In this document: positions 10,584 through 20,500 of the stretch, one piece after another
Numbering within the stretch: position 1 is the stretch's first letter
Layout: each line of letters begins with the position of its first letter
From: Rhodovulum robiginosum
Lineage (GTDB): Bacteria > Pseudomonadota > Alphaproteobacteria > Rhodobacterales > Rhodobacteraceae
NCBI RefSeq assembly: GCF_003944755.1
Contig: NZ_RWGU01000050.1
Span: forward strand, 62,001-126,000
Direction: 5' to 3'
DNA: 64,000 nucleotides
Made by a program: the position numbers and the translations under genes
Notes under the pieces: generated by a model
Databases searched by the model: none
The model's input: the letters and a program-made list of their open reading frames with translations, nothing else
What the model was told of the DNA's origin: nothing

Positions 10584-11870
10584 CTAGGGCAGCAGCAGCT
10601 CGCCCAAGCTCAGCGCCATCACGCGGGCGCTGTCCACCATGTCGTCGATGCCCACCCATTCGTCGGGCTGGTGCGCCAGATCGAGGATGCCCGGGCCGTA
10701 GGCGATGCAGTTCTTCAGCTTGCCAATGCGGTCGATATGTTTCTGGTCGTAGGTGCCGGGCGAGACGACGTAATCGGGCATCCGGCCCAGAACCTTCTCG
10801 ATCGCCCCGGCGACTGTGCGCACCACGGGGGCATCCCGGTCGGTCATGGTGGGCTTTACCTCGAAGAGGTCGCGGATTTCGTAGGTGAAGCTGGGCCGGC
10901 GGTCCTTGACCCGCTCCATCAGCGCGGTCACCTCGCGTTTGACCTCCGCAAGGTCTTCCTCGACCAGAAACCGGCGGTCGATGGTGATGCGGCAGCGGTC
11001 GGGAACGCAAGGCGCGGGCAGGCCGGTATAGTCCGGCGGCTGTTCCGGCGCGCCGCCGTGGATCGCGTTGATGTTCAGCGTCGAGGCGCGCGCGCCATCG
11101 GGCACTACGGGCATCTCGGTGCGCTTGCCGGCCAGGAGCGGGAACAGCGTCTGCTCCATCTCGGCCAGCACCGCGCCCATGTGGCGCACCGCGCAATCGC
11201 CCAGGAAGGGCATCGAGCCGTGGGCGATGCGCCCATGGGTCTCGATCTCGGCCCACCAGACGCCGCGATGGCCGAGGCAGATGCGGTCCTTGTTCAAGGG
11301 CTCGGGGATGATGACGTGCTGCACGCGCGCGGGGTCGAACCAGCCACGCTCGGCCAGGTAGGCGACGCCGCCGTATCCGCCCGATTCCTCGTCCGCCGTG
11401 GCGCTGATCTCGATGGCGCCTGCGTAATCGGGGCAGGTTTCGATGAAGGCCTCGGCGGCGATCACCGCCGCCGCGATGCCGCCCTTCATGTCGCAGGCGC
11501 CGCGGCCGTAGACGCGGCCGCTCTTCACCTCGGCGCCGAAGGGGTCGACGCTCCAGCCATGGCCGACCTCGACCACGTCGTGATGGCCGTTGAAATGTAC
11601 GCAATCCCCGCTGGCGGCGCCCTCGTGCCGCGCCACGAGATTCCATCGCGGGTGGGCGTCGCTGTCGGCCGGTGCGCCCTCGGCGCGGATCATCTCGACC
11701 ACGAATCCGCGGGCCTGCAGCCGGGCGGCCAGCAGATCGCAGATTTCGCGGTAATTCAGCCCCGGCGGGTTCAGCGTGGGGATGCGGACCAGATCCTGCG
11801 TCAGCGCCACCAGCGCGTCGCGCCGCGCCGTCACGGCACTGTCGAGAGCCTGGCGAAGCTTGTGGTCCAT
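10584..11870 (-). CDS. M20 family deacylase/peptidase (ArgE/DapE-like)
   Basis: This 428-residue cytoplasmic metallohydrolase would remove an acyl group or cleave an amide with two zinc ions. Ligand motifs of the M20 catalytic domain are visible: FNGHHDVVEVG (His and Asp), GRGACDMKGG (bridging Asp), ADEESGG (catalytic and ligand Glu), and a C-terminal SPGTYDQKHIDRIG supplying the last His. A lid domain lies at about residues 200-320. It is convergent with panC (20 bases apart). Acetylornithine deacetylase and succinyl-diaminopimelate desuccinylase are both possible names. The exact substrate cannot be decided from sequence. Confidence 0.85.
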   Translation of the reverse strand: MDHKLRQALDSAVTARRDALVALTQDLVRIPTLNPPGLNYREICDLLAARLQARGFVVEMIRAEGAPADSDAHPRWNLVARHEGAASGDCVHFNGHHDVVEVGHGWSVDPFGAEVKSGRVYGRGACDMKGGIAAAVIAAEAFIETCPDYAGAIEISATADEESGGYGGVAYLAERGWFDPARVQHVIIPEPLNKDRICLGHRGVWWAEIETHGRIAHGSMPFLGDCAVRHMGAVLAEMEQTLFPLLAGKRTEMPVVPDGARASTLNINAIHGGAPEQPPDYTGLPAPCVPDRCRITIDRRFLVEEDLAEVKREVTALMERVKDRRPSFTYEIRDLFEVKPTMTDRDAPVVRTVAGAIEKVLGRMPDYVVSPGTYDQKHIDRIGKLKNCIAYGPGILDLAHQPDEWVGIDDMVDSARVMALSLGELLLP

Positions 11871-12044
11871 CGTGCCAGACTAGCGCGGCCCGGCACCGCC
11901 GGCAATCGGGGCCGATGGCGAAACGACGCGTGCGACGGGGTGCAAAGTGCCACTCGTTTCGCCTATATGTCTTTCTGAAAACCGGGTCGCCGCGCCGCGC
12001 CCGATACAGATGGGCGCGTCAGCCGGCCCGAGCGAGGAGCCGAG

Positions 12045-12311
12045 ATGATCGCCCTGTTTCGTTTCCTGGTGTTGGGCTTCGTGGCGATGACGGTCGTCTA
12101 TATCAGCCTGTCGCTTTACTCGCGCGCGGTGCGCCGTGAAAAGCTGGAGCAGGAATGGGACGACGAGGTGGGCGAGGGCGACCGCGAGTTGTTCATCCGC
12201 GAGGGACTGGAGGAATACGACCGCTCACTGCGCCGCAAACTGATCCTCGGGGTCTACGTCGTGCCGGCCATACTTGTCGGCACGATCGTCTACATCATAA
12301 ATTACATGTGA
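12045..12311 (+). CDS. Small membrane protein of unknown function
   Basis: This 88-residue protein has a hydrophobic helix at each end (about residues 4-24 and 68-87) and a charged central stretch rich in Glu, Asp and Arg, which would place the middle on one side of the inner membrane. It starts with ATG after GAGGAG and is followed 7 bases later by the DUF1523-like gene, so the two are probably an operon. I do not recognise the family. The tidy membrane topology and spacing support a real gene. Confidence 0.75.
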   Translation: MIALFRFLVLGFVAMTVVYISLSLYSRAVRREKLEQEWDDEVGEGDRELFIREGLEEYDRSLRRKLILGVYVVPAILVGTIVYIINYM

Positions 12312-12318
12312 GGCCGCA

Positions 12319-12945
12319 ATGGTTTACGTCAAATGGACCTTCTACCTGCTAATCGGGGTGCTGGTCTTCTCCTTCTTCCACTACACGCTGCCGCAACATG
12401 ACGTGGTGCGCATCACCAATACCGAAGTGCGCCGGGTCGATTTCGGGGATTACCCGATCTTCTGGTCGGACGCCGCCCCCGGCACCGAGCAGGGTGGAAC
12501 CAACCGCGACGTGCGGTTCATCGAAACCTTCCGTCCGAACGGAAAGCCCAGCATCTATCGCAACGAGGACACCGGCTGGAGCTGGCCGCCCTATTTCAAG
12601 GTCGACAGCTCGGACCTTCAGGCCGAGGCCGGCAACCTGGTTTCGACCAAGGACAACCCGGAATGGGTGGTCATCACCCATTACGGCTGGCGCGTCCAGT
12701 ATCTCTCGACCTATCCCAACGCCGTAACGATCAAGCCCGTCGCGGGGCCGGATGTGCGTATCATACCCTGGGTCAACATCATCATCCTGTCGGTGCTGGG
12801 GCTGATCGCGCTGTGGCTGTGGCGGCTGTGGTCGCGGTTCCACGAAAACCGCATCGAGCCGCTGCTGGAAAACGCCGAAGAGGCGTGGGAAAACGTCGAC
12901 CAGCGCGCCGAGGGGTTCTTTCAGCGGCTGTTCAGACGGCGCTGA
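12319..12945 (+). CDS. DUF1523-type membrane protein
   Basis: This 208-residue protein has an N-terminal membrane helix (about residues 5-23), a periplasmic-looking domain with conserved-type stretches (VVRITNTEVRRVD, NRDVRFIETFRPNGKP, DNPEWVVITHYGWR), a second helix (about 150-172) and a charged amphipathic tail. The pattern matches what I remember of DUF1523, a family of unknown function common in Rhodobacterales. It follows the 88-residue membrane protein and converges with the ALDH gene, 7 bases between stops. The function is unknown. Confidence 0.75.
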   Translation: MVYVKWTFYLLIGVLVFSFFHYTLPQHDVVRITNTEVRRVDFGDYPIFWSDAAPGTEQGGTNRDVRFIETFRPNGKPSIYRNEDTGWSWPPYFKVDSSDLQAEAGNLVSTKDNPEWVVITHYGWRVQYLSTYPNAVTIKPVAGPDVRIIPWVNIIILSVLGLIALWLWRLWSRFHENRIEPLLENAEEAWENVDQRAEGFFQRLFRRR

Positions 12946-12952
12946 GGGGTGC

Positions 12953-15325
12953 TCAGGCGCCCCAGGGAATCCAGACGGTCTTGACCTCGGTGGCGGCGCG
13001 GAGGAATTCGCGCCCCGCCCCCTCGGGGCCCGCCCAGTCGCGCGCCTTGCCGTGGTTGACCCAACTGCGTTTCAGGTTGCCCGCGGCGGCCTGCTCGATC
13101 TCGCCCGATATGTCGGACGACGAGAACGACCAGACGGCGTCAACGTCCATATGGGCGGCCAGAGTGGCGGCGAGCGGCGCGTGGGGCCCGGTGACGATGT
13201 TGACCACGCCGCCCGGGACATCCGAGGTGTCCAGCACCTGGTAGAAATCAGTGGCTGCCAGCGGGTGCGGCTCCGAGGCCACCAGCACGCAGGCATTGCC
13301 CATGGCGATGGCCGGCGCCATGACCGAGACGAGGCCCAGTAGCGGCGCCTCGTCAGGGCAGAGCGCGCCGATCACGCCCACGGGCGCGTTCATCGCCAGC
13401 GCCGTACCGCGGAGCGGTACGCCCTTGATCTGCCCATCGTATTTGTCGGCCCAGGCGGCATAGGTGAATAGCCGGTCGAGGCTTTGCTCGACCTCCGCCT
13501 TGGCGGAGGTCTTCTGCGCGCCGGTGAGCGCCGAGATTCGGGCGGCGAATTCTTCGGCCCGCGCCGAGAGGTTCTCGGCGATGTAGTACATGACCTGCGC
13601 GCGATTGTGCCCGCTCGCCGCGGCCCACGGGCCTTGCGCCTTGCGCGCGGCCTCGACCGCGTTGCGGATGTCCTTGCGGTTACCCAGCCCCGCATGGCCG
13701 GCCAGCCCCCCCCGCGCGCCGTGCACCGCACGGGAATAGCCGCTGTCGGGCCGGGCCTGCTTGCCGCCGATATACATCTTCGCGGTGCGGTCCAGCGGGT
13801 CGGCGGGCTCGGGCTCGGGCGCGCGGTCGGGCCGGGCGTAGGGCTTCAGCGCCTTGGCGGCGCGCTCGGGCCCGAGGTATTCCATCAGCCCTTCCCAGCC
13901 GCCTTCGCGCCCGAAGCCGCTTTCGCGCAGGCCGCCAAAGCCTGCGGCGGCGTCGAACATGTTCGACCCGTTCACCCAGATCACCCCCGCCGCCAGCCGG
14001 GGCGCAATGTCGAGGGCGACGTTGATGCTTTCGCTCCAGACGCTGGCGGCCAGGCCATAGCGCGTATCGTTGGCCAATTGCACCGCCTCGCCCGGCGTGC
14101 GGAAGGTGGTCGAGACGAGAACCGGGCCGAAGATTTCTTCCTGCATCAGGGCAGAGGCCGACGAAAGGCCGGAAATCAGCGTGGGCGGGAAATAGCAGCC
14201 CCGGTCGGGCAACGCCGTGTCGGGCTGGTAAACCGTGCCCTCGGCCGCCCCCTCGGCGACCATTGCGGCCACGCGGTCGCGCTGGGCCGGGTCGACCATC
14301 GCGCCGATGTCGATGCATTTGTCCAGCGGGTCGCCGATGCGCAGCCCCGCCATCCGCGCCTTGAGCCGGTCGAGAAACGCCTCGGCCACGCCTTCCTGCA
14401 CGATCAGCCGCGAGCCGGCGCAGCAGACCTGGCCCTGGTTGAACCAGATCGCGTCGACCAGCCCTTCGACCGCCGAGTCGAGATCGGCATCCTCGAAGAC
14501 GACATAGGGCGACTTGCCGCCCAGCTCGAGGCTCAGCCGCTTGCCCGTTCCGGCTGTGGCCGCGCGGATCTTGCGGCCGACCTCGGTCGAGCCTGTAAAG
14601 GCGATCTTGTCGACGCCCGGATGCGCCACGATCATCTCGCCCACCGCCCCGTCGCCGGTGACGATGTTGACCACCCCCTTGGGCAGCCCCACCTGGGCGC
14701 AGATATCGGCGAACATGAGCGCGGTGAGCGACGTCCACTCGGCGGGCTTCAGGACCACCGTGTTGCCCGCGGCCAGTGCCGGGGCGATCTTCCACGCCAG
14801 CATCAGCACGGGGAAGTTCCACGGGATGATCTGGCCGCAGACGCCGACGGGCGCATGGCCCGGCCGTTCGTCCTCCAGAAGCTGCGCCAGCCCCGCGTGG
14901 TAGTAGAAATGACGTGCGGCCAGCGGCACGTCGATATCGCGGCTCTCGCGGATCGGTTTGCCGTTGTCCAGCGTCTCCAGCACCGCCAGCAGGCGCGCGT
15001 GTTTTTGAATCTGACGGGCCAGCGCGTAGAGGTGCCGGGCGCGCTGATGCCCCGAGAGGCGCGCCCATTTTGGCTGGGCCTTGCGGGCGGCTTCGACGGC
15101 GGCGTCCACGTCCGCAGCGTTCGCCTGGGTGATCAGCGCCAGCACCTCGCCGGTGGCGGGGTTCTTCGAGTCGAAGGTTTCGCCGGGCGAGGTAAAGCCG
15201 CCGTCGATGAACTGGCCGAACCGGTCGCCCCGGTCCACCAGCCAGGCCAGCGCCTCGGCCGCGCTTTCGGGGGCGGGGCCGTACTCCATGCTGTCCATCA
15301 GGTCGGAAACGCTCATGCCGGTCAT
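12953..15325 (-). CDS. Double-domain aldehyde dehydrogenase, bacterial ALDH16 type
   Basis: The 790-residue protein carries two aldehyde dehydrogenase domains. The first (about residues 30-510) is complete: IIPWNFP near 166, FTGSTEVG at 243-250, general base Glu267 in LELGGKSP and catalytic Cys301/302 in NQGQVCCAGSRL. The second (about 535-790) keeps fold motifs such as NAPVGVIGALCPDEAPLL but I see no catalytic Cys motif, so it is probably structural. This layout is that of ALDH16; the crystallised bacterial example is from Loktanella, also a Rhodobacterales. It starts with ATG overlapping the deoC stop (an ATG at 15316 is also possible). The coupling suggests it oxidises acetaldehyde made by DeoC, which is inference. 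Confidence 0.9.
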   Translation of the reverse strand: MTGMSVSDLMDSMEYGPAPESAAEALAWLVDRGDRFGQFIDGGFTSPGETFDSKNPATGEVLALITQANAADVDAAVEAARKAQPKWARLSGHQRARHLYALARQIQKHARLLAVLETLDNGKPIRESRDIDVPLAARHFYYHAGLAQLLEDERPGHAPVGVCGQIIPWNFPVLMLAWKIAPALAAGNTVVLKPAEWTSLTALMFADICAQVGLPKGVVNIVTGDGAVGEMIVAHPGVDKIAFTGSTEVGRKIRAATAGTGKRLSLELGGKSPYVVFEDADLDSAVEGLVDAIWFNQGQVCCAGSRLIVQEGVAEAFLDRLKARMAGLRIGDPLDKCIDIGAMVDPAQRDRVAAMVAEGAAEGTVYQPDTALPDRGCYFPPTLISGLSSASALMQEEIFGPVLVSTTFRTPGEAVQLANDTRYGLAASVWSESINVALDIAPRLAAGVIWVNGSNMFDAAAGFGGLRESGFGREGGWEGLMEYLGPERAAKALKPYARPDRAPEPEPADPLDRTAKMYIGGKQARPDSGYSRAVHGARGGLAGHAGLGNRKDIRNAVEAARKAQGPWAAASGHNRAQVMYYIAENLSARAEEFAARISALTGAQKTSAKAEVEQSLDRLFTYAAWADKYDGQIKGVPLRGTALAMNAPVGVIGALCPDEAPLLGLVSVMAPAIAMGNACVLVASEPHPLAATDFYQVLDTSDVPGGVVNIVTGPHAPLAATLAAHMDVDAVWSFSSSDISGEIEQAAAGNLKRSWVNHGKARDWAGPEGAGREFLRAATEVKTVWIPWGA

Positions 15326-16329
15326 CCCATCGGGTGGCGCCAGGCGGCGGAATAGGCGCCGGTGACGTGGTGCTCGATCTGGCGTTCTATGTCGCCCAAG
15401 AGCGACGAGGCGCCGAAGCGGAAAAGCTCTGGCCGCAGCCACGGTTCGCCCAGCTCGTCCTTGATCAGCGCCAGCCAGATCAGCGCGTCCTTGGCCTTGG
15501 ATATGCCGCCGGCGGGTTTGAACCCGACGCGGTGCCCGGTGGCCCCGTGATAGGCGCGGATCGCGCGGACCATGGTCAGGCCGACGGGCAGGGTGGCGTT
15601 GACCGGTTCCTTTCCGGTCGAGGTCTTGATGAAATCCGCCCCGGCCATCATGCAGACGAGGCTGGCGCGCGCGACGTCTTTCAGCGTGCCCAGCTCGCCT
15701 GTGGCGAGGATGGTTTTCAGATGCGCCGGCCCGCAGGCGGCGCGAAAGGCGGCGATCTCGTCGTAAAGCGCCTGCCAGTCGCCGGTCAGCACGTGGCGGC
15801 GCGAAATCACGATGTCGATTTCCGAAGCCCCCGCGGCGACGCTGGCCTCGATCTCGGCCAGCCGCGTGGCGAAGGGCGAAAGACCCGCCGGAAAGCCGGT
15901 GGAGACGGCGGCCACCGGGATGCCCGAGCCCTGCAGGGCCTCCACGGCGGGGCCGATCATCTCGTGATAGACGCAGACCGCCCCGGTGGTCAGCCCCTCG
16001 ACCCCCAAGGCGGTGGCCAGATCGCTGCGCAACGGCTGGCGCGCCTTGGCGCAGAGCCGGCGCACCCGGCCGGGCGTGTCGTCGCCCGACAGCGTCGTTA
16101 GGTCGATCAGCGAGATGGCGCGGGCCAGCCAGGCCGCCTGGTGCGCGCCCTTGACCGAACGCCGTCCGGGCAGGGTGGCGCAGCGACGCTCGACCGCCGA
16201 GCGGTTGACGCGGGTGGCCCTCACCCATCCCAGATCGAGCGGCATTCCCGTATTACGGGCATGGGCCGTCTGCGGCAGGTCGGGTGTGCGCCCCTCGGTG
16301 ACGGCGCGTGTCTTTGTGTCGGTCGGCAT
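15322..16329 (-). CDS. deoC: Deoxyribose-phosphate aldolase, long form
   Basis: DeoC splits 2-deoxyribose 5-phosphate into acetaldehyde and glyceraldehyde 3-phosphate in nucleoside salvage. The protein (335 residues from the chosen start) belongs to the long class with an N-terminal extension. It shows SLIDLTTLSGDDT near the start of the barrel, VAAVSTGFPAG, EIDIVISRRHVLTGDW, KTILATGELG, and the Schiff-base region ADFIKTSTGK. The start is uncertain: I used the ATG opening MPTDTKTRA, but no strong ribosome site precedes it, and the start of MPLDLGWVRATRVNRSAVERR is an alternative. Its stop overlaps the ALDH16 start. Confidence 0.9.
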   Translation of the reverse strand: MPTDTKTRAVTEGRTPDLPQTAHARNTGMPLDLGWVRATRVNRSAVERRCATLPGRRSVKGAHQAAWLARAISLIDLTTLSGDDTPGRVRRLCAKARQPLRSDLATALGVEGLTTGAVCVYHEMIGPAVEALQGSGIPVAAVSTGFPAGLSPFATRLAEIEASVAAGASEIDIVISRRHVLTGDWQALYDEIAAFRAACGPAHLKTILATGELGTLKDVARASLVCMMAGADFIKTSTGKEPVNATLPVGLTMVRAIRAYHGATGHRVGFKPAGGISKAKDALIWLALIKDELGEPWLRPELFRFGASSLLGDIERQIEHHVTGAYSAAWRHPMG

Positions 16330-16430
16330 CGGGCGCGGTCTCGTCGCAGTGGGGCTGGTCGAGATGTCGCATGCAGGGTGCGTCCTTGGCAAGCTTGGCC
16401 CTTGTTTTCCGGGTGTGGATGACGATATAC

Positions 16431-16446
16431 ATTCGTGAACGTGAAT
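16431..16446. promoter_or_regulatory. ATTC-N8-GAAT inverted repeat upstream of the RND efflux genes
   Basis: ATTC and GAAT flank eight bases (GTGAACGT), about 70 bases before the adaptor gene start. As I recall, the ArsR-family sulfide sensor SqrR of Rhodobacter capsulatus recognises ATTC-N8-GAAT, so an ArsR-type site is one reading. A direct repeat CGTGAA also lies inside. No ArsR gene is in the window, and an 8-base consensus can occur by chance. Confidence 0.35.
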
Positions 16447-16517
16447 ATGTTGTCGCCCATTCGCACTGTCAGGCCCTTGGGGCTGTGGTAGCGTGGGGCG
16501 AGACGAAGGAGGCTCGA

Positions 16518-17501
16518 ATGACCCGTGCGAAACTGCTTGTCCTGCTGTTGCTTGTGGCCGCGCCGGGCGTGGCCTCGGCCGAGGTGCTGACGCTGGCGCC
16601 CCAGGAGATCACCGAATGGAAGGCGGTCTATGGCGAGGTCGAGACCCGCGACCGCGTGCCCGCGCGGGCCCGAATCGGCGGCACGGTGGTGTCGCTGGAG
16701 GTGACCGAGGGCGACCGGGTGAGCGCGGGCCAGACGCTGGCGCGGGTCGAGGACGACAAGCTGACCTTTCAGATGCGTGCGCTCGACGCGCAGATGCGGG
16801 CGCTGGAAACGCAGCTCGAAACCGCCCGAAACGACCTTGAGCGCGGCGAGGCGCTGCGCGAGCGTGGCGTCGTGACCGCCCAGCGGCTGGACCAGTTGCG
16901 CGCCAACGTGGACGTGCTGGGAAACCAGATCGAAAGCGCCCGGGCCGAACGCCGTGTGATCGAGCAGCAGGTCGAAGAGGGTGCGGTGCTGTCCCCCGAA
17001 GAGGGCGTCGTGCTGTCGGTGCCGGTGTCGCGCGGGTCGGTCGTGACACCGGGCGAGGCGCTGGCCGAGATCGGCGGCGGCGGCGTGTTCCTGCGCCTCG
17101 CCGTGCCCGAACGCCATGCGGCGGATCTGGTCGAGGGCGACGTGATCGCGCTTGGCGCGGGCTCGGGCATGGAAGGCCAGACCGGGCGGCTGGCCAAGCT
17201 CTATCCGCAGATCGAAGGCGGCCGGGTGATCGCCGATGTCGAGGTCGCCGGGCTCGACAACCGGTTTGTGGGCCGCCGGGTGCCGGTGCGCCTGCCGGTG
17301 GGCACGCGGCCCGCGATCCTGGTGCCCCAGGGCGCGGTGGTGCGCGAGGCCGGGCTCGATTTCGTCACCGTCGAAACCGCCGAGGGGCCGCGCCGCCGCA
17401 CCGTGGTGCCCGGCCGCGAGGTAATGCGCGAGGGCGCGCCATGGCGGGTGATCCTCTCGGGGCTGGCCGCCGGCGACAAGGTGGTGACCGACCATGAATG
17501 A
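16518..17501 (+). CDS. RND efflux periplasmic adaptor (membrane fusion protein)
   Basis: This 327-residue protein would link an inner-membrane RND pump to an outer-membrane channel. It has an N-terminal signal peptide (MTRAKLLVLLLLVAAPGVASA), a lipoyl/barrel-sandwich half (RIGGTVVSLEVTEGDRVSAGQ), an alpha-helical coiled coil at about residues 85-160 rich in Glu, Arg and Leu, then the second barrel half and a beta domain. The ATG at 16518 follows AAGGAGG by 5 bases. Its stop overlaps the RND gene start, which confirms the partnership. No outer-membrane factor is encoded nearby. Confidence 0.9.
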   Translation: MTRAKLLVLLLLVAAPGVASAEVLTLAPQEITEWKAVYGEVETRDRVPARARIGGTVVSLEVTEGDRVSAGQTLARVEDDKLTFQMRALDAQMRALETQLETARNDLERGEALRERGVVTAQRLDQLRANVDVLGNQIESARAERRVIEQQVEEGAVLSPEEGVVLSVPVSRGSVVTPGEALAEIGGGGVFLRLAVPERHAADLVEGDVIALGAGSGMEGQTGRLAKLYPQIEGGRVIADVEVAGLDNRFVGRRVPVRLPVGTRPAILVPQGAVVREAGLDFVTVETAEGPRRRTVVPGREVMREGAPWRVILSGLAAGDKVVTDHE

Positions 17502-20500
17502 GCCCGCAGAGACCCCGAAAGAGGGCGGCGGCCCGGCCCTGGGCATCGCTGGCCGGCTGACCCGCAGTTTCATCACCTCGCCGCTGACGCCGCTGTTCCT
17601 GCTGGCCGCGCTGGCCATGGGCCTGCTCGCGCTGGTCAGCCTGCCGCGCGAGGAAGAGCCGCAAATCTCGGTCCCGCTGGTCGACATCCACGTTCAGGCC
17701 GATGGGCTGAAGGCGGTGGACGCGGTCAAGCTGATCACCGAACCGTTGGAGACCATCGTCAAGGGCATCGACGAGGTCGAGCATGTCTATTCGCAGACCG
17801 CCGACGACCAGGTGATGGTGACCGCCCGGTTCGAAGTGGGACTGTCCCAGGACACCGCGATCCTGCGCGTGCGCGACAAGATCCTCGCAAATCTCGACCG
17901 CATCCCGAAGGGCATTCCGCAGCCGCTGGTGGTGGGCCGCGGCATCAACGATGTGGCCATCGTCGCGCTGACCTTCGCGCCGGCGCCGGGGCAGACGGAG
18001 ATCGGCGCCGCCGACCTGACGCGCATCGCCCGCGAGGTCGAGGTCGAGCTGGCCAAGATCGAGGATGTGGGCCTGACCTATATGGTGGGCGAGACCGACC
18101 AGGCGATCCGCGTCGCACCCTCGCCCGAGAAACTGGCGCTTTACGGCATCACCCTGCAACAGCTTGCGGGCAAGCTGGAGGGCGCCAATTCGGCGGCCCC
18201 GGCGGGGATGGTCCGCGACGGCGGCCAGCAGATCGGGCTGGTGCTGGGCCGCACGCTGGCCACCGCCGAAGAGATCGGCAACCTCGAACTCACGGCGCGG
18301 GACGGGCGCACCGTCTACATGCGGGACGTGTCCGAGATCGGGTTCGTCTCCGATCTCGACGAACATCACGTGGCAAGCCTTGCCCGAAACCCCGAGACCG
18401 GGGAAATCACGCGCCGCCCCGCCGTGACCCTGGCATTGGCCAAGCGCGCCGGGGCCAACGCGGTGGTGGTGGCCGAGAAGATCCTGCACCAGGTGCACGA
18501 GATGGAGGGGCGGCTGATCCCCGACAGCGTCGAGGTCGAGATCACCCGCGACTATGGCGAAACGGCGAACGAGAAGGCCAACGAGCTGTTGTTTCACCTG
18601 GGGCTGGCGACCGTGTCGATCGTGGCCCTGGTGCTGTTCGCCATCGGCTGGCGCGAAGCCATCGTTGTGGCCATCGTCATACCGGTCACGATCCTGCTGA
18701 CCCTCTTTGCCGCCCACCTGATGGGCTACACGCTGAACCGCGTGTCGCTTTTCGCGCTGATCTTTTCCATCGGCATCCTGGTGGACGACGCCATCGTCGT
18801 GATCGAGAACATCGCGCGCCACTGGGGCATGATCGGCAAGGACGAAAGCCGGGTAAAGGCGGCGATCCGGGCGGTGGCCGAGGTGGGCAACCCCACGATC
18901 GTGGCCACGCTGACAGTGGTGGTGGCGCTGCTGCCGATGCTGTTCGTCTCGGGGCTGATGGGCCCTTACATGAGCCCGATCCCGGCCAACGCCTCGGCGG
19001 CGATGATCTTTTCCTTCTTCGTTGCGGTCATGATCACCCCATGGCTGATGGTCAAGATCGCCGGCCGCGCGCCGGTGCACGACCATGACGGCGGCAAGGC
19101 CCATCCGGGCGGCACGCTGGGGCGGTTCTACGCCGCCATCGTCCGCCCCATCCTGTCGCGGAAATGGATCAGCCTTGCCTTCCTGCTGGCGGTGGTCGTG
19201 GTCTCGTTCGGCTCGATGGGGGCGCTTTATACCAAGGACGTGACCGTCAAGCTCTTGCCCTTCGACAACAAGTCGGAGCTGGCGGTCATCGTCGACCTGC
19301 CCGAGGGGGCGTCGCTGGAGGCCACCGACGCGGTCACACAGGACGTGGCGCGGCTGGCGCTCGATTTGCCCGAGGTAGTTTCGGTGCAGACCTATGCGGG
19401 CACCGCGGCGCCGTTCAACTTCAATGGGCTGGTGCGCCATTACTTCCTGCGCTCCAGCCCCGAATTGGGCGACGCGCAACTGAACCTGGCGCCCAAGAAC
19501 GAGCGCGAGCGCGAAAGCCACGACATCGCGCTGGACCTGCGCGAGCGGCTGCGCGCCCTCGACGTGCCGAAGGGCACCAGCCTCAAGGTGGTCGAGCCGC
19601 CTCCCGGCCCGCCGGTGATCGCCACGCTCCTGGCGGAAATCTACGGCCCCGACGCCGAGACCCGCCGCGCCGTGGCCGCACGGGTGCGCGCGGCCTTCGA
19701 AGACACGCCCTTCATCGTCGATGTCGACGACAGCTTTGGCGAACGCCCGCGCCGCCTGCGCGCCGAACTCACCCCCTCGGACCTCGCCTTTTTCCGGGTG
19801 CAGGAGGACGACGCGCTGCAAACCCTGCGCCTGCTCAACGGCGCGACCACGGTGGGCTATTCCCACCGCGGCGAGGGACGGATGCCGATCCCGATCGTGC
19901 TGGCCCGAGACCGGTCCGACCGGGTGATCGACGAGGTGGCGCTGGCCACCCCGGTGCCGGCCAACGCACTGCCCGGCGGGCGTGGCGTGGTCGAGCTGGG
20001 CGACGTGGTGACGATTTCGCAGGAACGCGCCTCTTACCCGATCTTTCGCCATAACGGGCGCTATGCCGAGATGGTGACGGCGGAACTCGCCGGCGATTTC
20101 GAGGCGCCGCTCTATGGCATGCTGGCGGTGCAGGACCGGCTGGCGGCGATGGATTGGCAGGGGCTGGAGGCGCCCGAGATACGCCTGCATGGCCGGCCGC
20201 TGAACGAGGCCAAGCCGGTGCTCTTGTGGGACGGCGAATGGGAGGTGACCTATATCACCTTCCGCGACATGGGCGCGGCCTTCGGCGTGGCGCTGGTGGG
20301 CATCTACATCCTCGTGGTGGCCCAGTTCGGATCTTTCCGCGTGCCCTTGGTGGTGCTGACGCCGGTGCCGCTGACCTTCCTTGGCATCATGCTGGGGCAC
20401 TGGCTGTTCGAGGCGCCGTTCTCGGCCACCTCGATGATCGGCTTCATCGCGCTGGCGGGCATCATCGTGCGCAACTCGATCCTGCTGGTCGATTTCATCC

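Noticed and set aside
12953-16228. Reading the ALDH gene as one 1091-residue protein reaching back over deoC
   Set aside because: The upstream third is out of frame with deoC and low-complexity. The ATGA overlap at 15322-15325 gives a natural start.
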